A DNA stretch of 64,000 bases. Source: Barnesiella sp. An55 (GTDB taxonomy: Bacteria > Bacteroidota > Bacteroidia > Bacteroidales > Barnesiellaceae). The first letter of the stretch is position 1. Each line of letters opens with the position of its first letter. The DNA lies in NCBI RefSeq assembly GCF_002161555.1, contig NZ_NFHZ01000011.1, positions 1-64,000 of the forward strand, written 5' to 3'. A program made the translations under genes and the position numbers. This document shows positions 26,195-32,892 of this stretch, one piece after another. The notes below the pieces were generated by a model. The model saw nothing but the letters and a program-made list of their open reading frames with translations. It ran no database searches and had not been told where the DNA came from.

Positions 26195-29100
26195 ATGAGA
26201 AAAACAGTATTTCTGCTCGTCATGTTGGCATGCACCCTGTGGGGATATGCGCGTGAGATTGTGAGCAACAGCGGGGAGACATTCCCCCAGAACAGCGATT
26301 ATACCGTGGAGATAAACCGGGGCGATGGCAACTGGGAGACACTCATGTCGCACAATGCGATAGTTTTTTGGGGTACCCAGAATATGACCTTTGCCAAGTT
26401 CGAGGCCGACTTTACGACGCCTGTCGAGGTGCGGGTGACTCGCAACAGCGGTACATTCAATCGGGCCGAAATACGTCCGAAGTCCTATTTTATCGATTAC
26501 CGTAAGCTCGACGATCGAACCCTTACCTTTACCCTCGACCGGCCCCGCAAGGTCTCGGTCGAGTTCGATGGTGATCGTTGGAACAATCTCTTCCTTTTTG
26601 CCGACGAGACCGACACCAATGTCCCCGATAAGAACGACGACCGTGTACTGTGGTATGGCCCGGGCGTACACGAGGTGGGTAAAATCGAATTGCAGAGCGG
26701 GCAGACTCTCTATCTGCACCCCGATGCGCTGGTCTATGGCTATATCGAGGCTAATGAGGCTCAAGGGGTACGCATCTGCGGCCGGGGTATTATCGACGGT
26801 TCGAAAGAGAATATGGACTATGGCGAAGGTAAGGTGCGTTACAGTCAGTTGTTGTTGGTCAACTGCAGCGATGTGACGGTCGAGGATCTCGTTTTTCGCA
26901 ACACGCCTACCTGGAATATCGTGACCGTGGGCTGCGACAATATCCATTTCGACGGCATCAAGGAGATTGGGTCGAATGCCAACTCCGATGGTTTCGATAT
27001 CGTGTCGTCGAGCAATATACTCATCGAGAATACCATGCAGCGTAACAAGGACGACAATATCTCGGTCAAGGCTATCGACCTGGAGGTCAATACCAGTGGA
27101 CTGCTCGACGGCTTGCGAGGCAATAAAATCGAGCGGCTGAATGTGACCGAGAGTCACGACATACGCATGCGCAACTGTGTGCTGTGGGCCGATGAGGCAC
27201 ACAATATGCTCATCGGTCCCGATGTGAACGGCACCGCTGTGTCGGGCATCTATTTCGAGAATATCGACGTGTTGCAGAACCGGCAGAACGACGACGTATA
27301 TCCCGGGGTGATGGCCGTGATGATTGCCGACCAAGGCACCTATTCCGATATTCACTGGAAAGACATTCGCGTCGAGGATATCGATGCGGGGCAGGTCATT
27401 TCGCTCACCTACCAGAATGCCTACGCTCCGTTGGGCTATGGCAAATCGCTGCGCAACGTGACTTTTGAAAACATTTCGTATATCGGTACCAAGGCCAGTC
27501 CCAGCCACATACTGGGCCTCGATGCCACTCACACGGTCGAGGGGGTAACCATTACCAACTACCGCATTAACGGGGTGCCCGCGACCGATGCCGAGTCGGC
27601 CAACCTCACCACCAACAGTTTTACAAGTGGCATTACCTTCGAAACCGGTACCAGCGACAATCCTACCGGCATGACCCCAATGAGCAGGTCGGTCGAGCAG
27701 CAGGCGTTGTATGGAACACCGCTGGAGTATGATTATTTTTTTTTTAGTGACCGCTTCTCCTATATAGACCCGTTACAGTCCATCCGGGTGGTGGCACTGC
27801 CTCAGTCGGGCTCTCTCGTGTTGTCGGGGCAGCCTGTCGCGCTTAATCAGGAAATCGGTGCCGGTGAGTTAGGGAACTTGCGTTATGAGTCCTCGACCGG
27901 ATTTGTCGGGAGCGACTCCTGGAGTTGGGTTGGGGTGAGCAATGATGTCGAGTCTGCCCCGGCCACCATTTCGATAGTGGTTGAGAACAAATCGATTTTG
28001 TCAATGGCGATTGCTCGGGAGACGACGTTGGGTAACAACCTGAATAACTTCTATGAACGTTCGGCCAATCTCACCATCGACGGCAGCAATGCCAATCTGT
28101 TGGACGATTACGCTCGGGTGAACCGTACCTCCGATACCGAAGAATATGTGGTTGTGCGGGGAAGCGAGGCGTTCAGCACCTTTGACGTGTTGGTCTATGG
28201 GTATGGCCCTACGGGAGCCAAGGGGCTTTTGCGTTTCGAAGTATCGACCGACGGGTCGGTGTGGACCCCGGTGACCGTCAATGACGGCGTGGGTGAGCAA
28301 ACCACCGAGACGAGTGGCTGGTATCGCAAGCATTTTATGCCTCAGACTCAGCTGCCTGAAGGTTCGCAATTTCTGAAAGCCATCTTTTTGCCCAGTGGTA
28401 ACTCGTGGGGAACCCAGATGGCACGAATCGATTTGGGCACCATGCATTTGCAGAAAGAGGTCTCGATAGGGACACCACTCGACGAGGTTGGACTTGCCCC
28501 CGAGGCCGAAGTGACTTTGTCTGGTGGAACGGTCGAATATTTCCCGGTTGCATGGGACGGTGGAACGCCGGTCTATGAGCCGGATGTGGCTGGTGAGTAT
28601 CGGTTTGCAGGAACTGTCGAGTTGCCGTTGGGGTATGCCTATACCGGGAATACCCAGGCTACTGCTATGATTCAAGTTTATGATATTACGCAAGGAGTCG
28701 CTCCGCTCGAGGGTACCGATGATTTTATGGCCCGAGATGACGAGGGACGCATCGTCTATACCGACGGAACGCCGGTGCCCGAGAGTATTACCGACTTTGC
28801 CGATAACAAGGCGGTGAAGATAGGCGAGAAGAGATATCTCTCGGTCGAGAATATCATGGGCGACGGGCCGGCTGCCACCGAGGGGTGGAAGCTTAAAGGA
28901 GAGGGACTGCAAGATCGTTATGCTCGTTTGCAACGAGCCAGCGAGTCGGCATCGAGTGTCACCTATGTGATACACGATACATACGGTCTCGAAGTCGAGA
29001 TTCTGGGCGTGGCGGGACTGACCAACCTGAGCTCCTCTATTGAGATTGCCGAGACGGCCAACGGCACCGACTGGACTCCACTCGATTACCGTCTGGTCAA

Positions 29101-30466
29101 TACGGGAGTTCTTACCGCCAACGGATATTATGCTTTGTACAAAGCTCAGGTTGTCTCTTTTTCGGCCGGGGCTCAACTGGTAAAAATCACGATGAGGAGT
29201 GGCGATGACAATTTGCCGTCGTGGGCTCCCCAAATCATAGCGGTGACGTCGCTCCCGGTAGAGAACGCCGTGGCGTGCGATCACGAGATGCTCTCCTATA
29301 TGGGGCGCGTCGATCGAAGCGATGTCACGACACCCCGGTTTATCTGGACCGGTAGCGGGGTACGCACTCGCTTTTACGGGACCGAACTGACGGCTCTCTT
29401 CTCGGCTGAAAACGGAAAGGTAGCCGTGTGGGTAGATGGTGAGCGGCAAGGGGTAACCTCGGTGACTGCGGCCCAAGTTCCGGTATCGACCGGCGTGTGT
29501 GACGAAGGTTGGCACGAGGTGGTATTCCGCAAGGCCTCTCGGGTCGAGAACGGCGATTTGTATCTCTCGAAAATCATTTGTAACGGTGAGTTGGCTCTGC
29601 CCGAAGAGGCCGAGTTGAAACTCGAGTTCTATGGCAACTCGGTGGCCGAAGGATATGCAGCCGGAGCCATTGACGAGTCGCAGCGTAACAACGGACTGTA
29701 TGACGACCACAGTTGTGCCTATCCCTGTCTGGTCTCCGAGATGTTGGGGGCCGACTATCATAACATCAGTATCAGTGGCATTGCCTTGACCGATGGTGCC
29801 GGATATCTGCCCTATGGCATGCAGTCGCGCTATCGGCTGCTCGATCCCGACGACGAATCGTCGCTTTGGGATTTCACCCGGTTTGTCCCCGATATCTGTG
29901 TGATGGCTTTGGGTATCAACGATACATATGCTCCGGGCAACGTCAACGGCCGCACCTGGCGCGAGAATTATCGGCAACTGGTACACGAGTTGAGAGAGCA
30001 GTACGGTACCGACACCCGGTTTGTCTTTATCGTGCCGCCCATGGTCGATGCCGATGCCGACGTGATTCAGTGGAACACGACGTTGGTCGAGACCCTGAAA
30101 GCCGAGGGGATAGATGCCTATCAATATATTTTTGAGTTGGGCAAGGTAAAAGATCATCCCATTGCCAGCGAACAGCAGACGATAGCCGAGGAGCTCTACC
30201 GTTTCCTCAATGAGCAGGTGATTGCCGACAAGCCTACGTCGATAGCCGATCTTCGTGAAGAGACGAGCCGTTACTCCCTGATCGGCAATAGTGTTTGCCT
30301 GGCTTTGGAGGAAGGCGATTGTGCCCGGTTGTACTCCATATCGGGCATGCTGCTTCGTACCGCCTCGGAGCCTGTGGTTTGGAGCGATTTGCCCCGGGGC
30401 TACTATGTGTTGCATATCGGCTGTAGCACCGGTGTGCAGGAGGTTGCCAAAATACAAATAAGATAG
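26195..30466 (+). CDS. Two-enzyme protein: GH28/GH49-like beta-helix plus CE2-like esterase, T9SS-type tail
   Basis: A 1423-residue secreted protein with a signal peptide (about 1-20). Residues about 25-150 form a beta-sandwich like that preceding GH49/GH28 helices. About 150-480 form a right-handed beta-helix with GRGIIDGS, NSDGFDIVSS and KDDNISVKAI, equivalents of the acidic NTD and DD motifs of GH28. Several beta-sandwich modules follow (about 520-1010). About 1020-1120 resembles the jelly-roll domain of CE2 esterases. About 1140-1350 is an SGNH hydrolase with GNSVAEGYAAG (Ser about 1148), GIND (about 1239) and DHP (His about 1320). The last 70 residues form a sorting-type tail. The joined activities suggest attack on an acylated polysaccharide. 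Confidence 0.8.
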   Translation: MRKTVFLLVMLACTLWGYAREIVSNSGETFPQNSDYTVEINRGDGNWETLMSHNAIVFWGTQNMTFAKFEADFTTPVEVRVTRNSGTFNRAEIRPKSYFIDYRKLDDRTLTFTLDRPRKVSVEFDGDRWNNLFLFADETDTNVPDKNDDRVLWYGPGVHEVGKIELQSGQTLYLHPDALVYGYIEANEAQGVRICGRGIIDGSKENMDYGEGKVRYSQLLLVNCSDVTVEDLVFRNTPTWNIVTVGCDNIHFDGIKEIGSNANSDGFDIVSSSNILIENTMQRNKDDNISVKAIDLEVNTSGLLDGLRGNKIERLNVTESHDIRMRNCVLWADEAHNMLIGPDVNGTAVSGIYFENIDVLQNRQNDDVYPGVMAVMIADQGTYSDIHWKDIRVEDIDAGQVISLTYQNAYAPLGYGKSLRNVTFENISYIGTKASPSHILGLDATHTVEGVTITNYRINGVPATDAESANLTTNSFTSGITFETGTSDNPTGMTPMSRSVEQQALYGTPLEYDYFFFSDRFSYIDPLQSIRVVALPQSGSLVLSGQPVALNQEIGAGELGNLRYESSTGFVGSDSWSWVGVSNDVESAPATISIVVENKSILSMAIARETTLGNNLNNFYERSANLTIDGSNANLLDDYARVNRTSDTEEYVVVRGSEAFSTFDVLVYGYGPTGAKGLLRFEVSTDGSVWTPVTVNDGVGEQTTETSGWYRKHFMPQTQLPEGSQFLKAIFLPSGNSWGTQMARIDLGTMHLQKEVSIGTPLDEVGLAPEAEVTLSGGTVEYFPVAWDGGTPVYEPDVAGEYRFAGTVELPLGYAYTGNTQATAMIQVYDITQGVAPLEGTDDFMARDDEGRIVYTDGTPVPESITDFADNKAVKIGEKRYLSVENIMGDGPAATEGWKLKGEGLQDRYARLQRASESASSVTYVIHDTYGLEVEILGVAGLTNLSSSIEIAETANGTDWTPLDYRLVNTGVLTANGYYALYKAQVVSFSAGAQLVKITMRSGDDNLPSWAPQIIAVTSLPVENAVACDHEMLSYMGRVDRSDVTTPRFIWTGSGVRTRFYGTELTALFSAENGKVAVWVDGERQGVTSVTAAQVPVSTGVCDEGWHEVVFRKASRVENGDLYLSKIICNGELALPEEAELKLEFYGNSVAEGYAAGAIDESQRNNGLYDDHSCAYPCLVSEMLGADYHNISISGIALTDGAGYLPYGMQSRYRLLDPDDESSLWDFTRFVPDICVMALGINDTYAPGNVNGRTWRENYRQLVHELREQYGTDTRFVFIVPPMVDADADVIQWNTTLVETLKAEGIDAYQYIFELGKVKDHPIASEQQTIAEELYRFLNEQVIADKPTSIADLREETSRYSLIGNSVCLALEEGDCARLYSISGMLLRTASEPVVWSDLPRGYYVLHIGCSTGVQEVAKIQIR

Positions 30467-30510
30467 CCCGCTACCGGTTTGATACTTGGTGAAACTTTTC
30501 AATTGAGATA

Positions 30511-30547
30511 GATAAAGGCGACTCCCATTGCGGGAGCCGCCTTTATC
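30511..30547. terminator. Bidirectional terminator between the two PUL halves
   Basis: GATAAAGGCG... pairs with ...CGCCTTTATC over about 16 bp with one mismatch and a 4-5 base loop. It lies between the convergent ends of the esterase fusion gene and the MtaA-like gene and separates the two operons. Confidence 0.8.
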
Positions 30548-30575
30548 ATGGACGAAGTTATTGAATTGTGCGCAG

Positions 30576-31559
30576 TTATTGTTGGTTGAAGTTTTTGACC
30601 GCCTGGTAGAATGCGGCAATATTCTCGCGACTGACTCCCGGGGGTACATCACACCCGGTCGAGATGACAAAGTTGTCGCAATCGGCTGTAGCCGACAGCA
30701 GATTGGCTGTTTCGACATAAACCTGTTCGGGGGAGGCCGACTTGAACACCCCTACGGGGTCGAGATTACCCATGGCGATAAGGTCGTGGGGTACTTGTTT
30801 AAGCACTTCGACCATGTCGCACTTGTTGCCGAAATGGAGTGCCCGGGCCCCCGAGTCGATCATCGATTGGGTGCAATGACCGGTATTTCCGCAGTTGTGC
30901 AGGACGAACAGGAAATTGTCGTCTTGCACAGCCTCGACAATGGGTCGAATGTAGTGAGTCGAGTAGTGTGTAGCATCGTCGTTACTGAGCAGCCCGGCTG
31001 CCGGCTCGGCCATGATTACACCATCGACCCCGGTCTCTTTCAGGGCTTTGACGTATGAACCTATGAATCGGGCACATTTTTCCAGTAGGGCTTTGGCCAG
31101 TTCGGGCTCGACATAGATGGCCATCATGATTTCGGTCATGTCGTAAAGACGTCCGGCCAGAGAGTATGGCCCTATGCATCCGGCAAAGACAGGCCGGTCG
31201 TTGATGCGTTCGGCCGCAAGACGGTTGGCCTTGAGATATTGGGGTACACGGGCCGCCGTGAGATCGGGAATGGGCAGGTTTTCCACTTCGCTCATGTTGT
31301 GGAGCAGGCGTTCGGCCACGCTGGGCACGTCGTTGTCGGCAAAGTGTAGTTTGGCCCCGAAGGCTTCGGCCTCGACGGTGAGATCCATGATTACCGTAGC
31401 GGCATCGGATGGGGTAGCTTCGGCCAGGGCTACGATGGCATCGGCATGGGTTTGGCCGTCGGTGACGGCATCGTTTACGGTTTTGCCTATGATTTCAATG
31501 CCCGGGTGAGTCATGATGGGGATGGCCAGGCGGTGATTATGGTTGAGTTTGAGTTTCAT
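30576..31559 (-). CDS. MtaA/CmuA-like UroD-fold methyltransferase with full zinc site
   Basis: A 327-residue cytoplasmic protein of the uroporphyrinogen-decarboxylase superfamily, in the branch of methylcobamide methyltransferases. It carries His221-x-Cys223 (HNCGNTGH) and Cys303 (STGCDVPPG), which match the H-x-C-x(n)-C zinc ligands of MtaA/MtbA enzymes that activate a thiol to accept a methyl group. Residues used by true UroD for porphyrin binding at the N-terminus are absent. It is the last gene of the minus operon and overlaps the preceding MetH-activation-like gene by 23 bases. It is the likely MT2 step (corrinoid to acceptor). The acceptor is unknown: coenzyme M is not expected in this phylum, so homocysteine, a tetrahydrofolate or another thiol must be considered. 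Confidence 0.85.
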   Translation of the reverse strand: MKLKLNHNHRLAIPIMTHPGIEIIGKTVNDAVTDGQTHADAIVALAEATPSDAATVIMDLTVEAEAFGAKLHFADNDVPSVAERLLHNMSEVENLPIPDLTAARVPQYLKANRLAAERINDRPVFAGCIGPYSLAGRLYDMTEIMMAIYVEPELAKALLEKCARFIGSYVKALKETGVDGVIMAEPAAGLLSNDDATHYSTHYIRPIVEAVQDDNFLFVLHNCGNTGHCTQSMIDSGARALHFGNKCDMVEVLKQVPHDLIAMGNLDPVGVFKSASPEQVYVETANLLSATADCDNFVISTGCDVPPGVSRENIAAFYQAVKNFNQQ

Positions 31560-32235
31560 GATTGAATCGTTTTTTAAGTCGTTTTTTGTAACAGTTTTCC
31601 AATTCGCAGAATTGGCATCCGTATTTGCGGGTATCGACGTGGAGACCCGAACCTATGACTCCACTGATAGACTTGATGGGGTACATCAGGGCACTGTCGT
31701 TGAGACGGATGCCGCAGACATCGGGAGGCAGCAGCGAGAAGAGTAGTTTCTGTTCGCTCACATGCCAGCCGCAATACCCTGGGCTGAAGCGGTTGGTATG
31801 GGGAATGTCGGGGAGTGTGGCTTCGACGAACTTCTCCATGAGGTCGCCCGTAGCTTCGGCAATGCAGCTACCCATCGAGTCCCACACAAACAGGGTGAGG
31901 GCATCGTCACTGTTGGCCAGTTGGTTATGAATCTCTTGATACTCCATACCGGCTGTGGCTGCGAAGAAGATGAATCGTTCGGAGTTTTTCAACAGCGTGG
32001 CGATGGTGCGGTTTACATGAAGTACGCAGGAGCCGCATATGATGCAATCCTGGTCGAGCTGCCCTTCCGAAATCTGGAAGTAGAACCGGGGCTTTACCGT
32101 CGTGTAGGCGGTGGTGAAGAGCTTATCGACCAATTGCCTTACAGGCTCATCGGGCAACTCCTTTCCGTATCCCATTTTGGTATATACAGCCTCTTTCGAG
32201 AGGTTCAGGTCTTTGAACTGTAAATGGTATTCCAT
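31537..32235 (-). CDS. Stand-alone methionine-synthase-activation-like protein
   Basis: A 232-residue protein resembling the C-terminal reactivation domain of cobalamin-dependent methionine synthase (MetH), which binds SAM and re-methylates oxidised cobalamin. The core match is RFSPGYCGWHVSEQKLLFSLL near residue 145, equivalent to the RxxPGY SAM-binding loop of MetH, followed by LNDSALMYPIKSISGVIG. The C-terminus has three Cys in GCQFCELENCYKKR, absent from the MetH domain and possibly a metal or Fe-S site. An ICGSC motif lies near residue 66. It sits 5 bases after the corrinoid gene and overlaps the MtaA-like gene, so it probably services that corrinoid protein. Such trios are known in anaerobes that use corrinoid methyl transfer. 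Confidence 0.8.
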   Translation of the reverse strand: MEYHLQFKDLNLSKEAVYTKMGYGKELPDEPVRQLVDKLFTTAYTTVKPRFYFQISEGQLDQDCIICGSCVLHVNRTIATLLKNSERFIFFAATAGMEYQEIHNQLANSDDALTLFVWDSMGSCIAEATGDLMEKFVEATLPDIPHTNRFSPGYCGWHVSEQKLLFSLLPPDVCGIRLNDSALMYPIKSISGVIGSGLHVDTRKYGCQFCELENCYKKRLKKRFNHETQTQP

Positions 32236-32240
32236 CTCTT

Positions 32241-32879
32241 CTATTTGTTCAATAATTTACGGGCCAGGGTAACGGCAGCGTTGGCATTGTCGCTGTATCC
32301 GTCGGCTCCAATCTCCTCGGCAAATTTTTCGCTGAGTGGAGCTCCACCCACCATGATTTTCACGTCGTTGCGGATACCGGCCTTTTCGAAGGCTTTGATA
32401 ACCTCTTTCATATAGACCATTGTGGTGGTGAGCAGCGCCGACATGCAGACGATGTTGGCTTTGTTCTCCTTGGCGGCCTGAACGAATTTTTCGTCAGAGA
32501 CATCGACCCCAAGGTTAATGACTTCGAAGCCGCATCCCTCGAGCATCGAGCAGACGAGGTTTTTACCGATGTCGTGCAAGTCGCCCTTGACGGTACCGAT
32601 TACCACTTTGCCAAGGCTTGTTACCTCTTTGTTTTGCTCCATATAGGGTTTGAGAAGTTCCAAGGCCCCTTTCATGGCCCGGGCGCTCATGAGCAGGTTG
32701 GGAACATAGGCTTTCCCGGCCTCGAACTGGGCTCCTATCTCCTCCATACCTTTGATGAGGTAGTCGCTGATGAGAGTCTGTGGATCGATGTTTTCTTGAA
32801 GAGCTTCGCGGGTGGTGCTTACCGCCAGTTCGAGATTGCCTTTGACGATAGCGTCATATAAGTTAGTCAGATTTACCAT
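32241..32879 (-). CDS. Corrinoid (B12-binding) methyl-carrier protein
   Basis: A 212-residue two-domain corrinoid protein of the MtaC/MtbC/MetH type. The N-terminal four-helix cap domain spans about residues 1-88. The Rossmann-like B12 domain spans about 89-212 with GTVKGDLHDIGKN, in which Asp100-x-His102-x-x-Gly105 is the DxHxxG motif and His102 the lower axial cobalt ligand. Downstream SALLTTTM and GGAPLSEKFAEEIGADGY match the S-x-L and GG motifs that hold the nucleotide tail. It carries the methyl group between MT1- and MT2-type proteins. It lies 13 bases after the glycosidase and 5 bases before the activation-like gene. Confidence 0.94.
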   Translation of the reverse strand: MVNLTNLYDAIVKGNLELAVSTTREALQENIDPQTLISDYLIKGMEEIGAQFEAGKAYVPNLLMSARAMKGALELLKPYMEQNKEVTSLGKVVIGTVKGDLHDIGKNLVCSMLEGCGFEVINLGVDVSDEKFVQAAKENKANIVCMSALLTTTMVYMKEVIKAFEKAGIRNDVKIMVGGAPLSEKFAEEIGADGYSDNANAAVTLARKLLNK

Positions 32880-32892
32880 GATAGTTCTGTTT

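Noticed and set aside
26192-27532. 446-codon minus-strand frame
   Set aside because: Antisense shadow of the same gene; His/Ile-rich low-quality protein without signal peptide or motif.
28001-30718. 905-codon open frame on the minus strand
   Set aside because: It lies opposite the beta-helix/esterase gene, has no domain or motif, and is a by-product of the codon bias of the real gene (few stops in the antisense frame).
31537-32879. Corrinoid plus activation genes read as a split methionine synthase (metH)
   Set aside because: No homocysteine-binding or folate-binding domain is present nearby. Methionine formation cannot be excluded, but the context favours a methyl-transfer chain.
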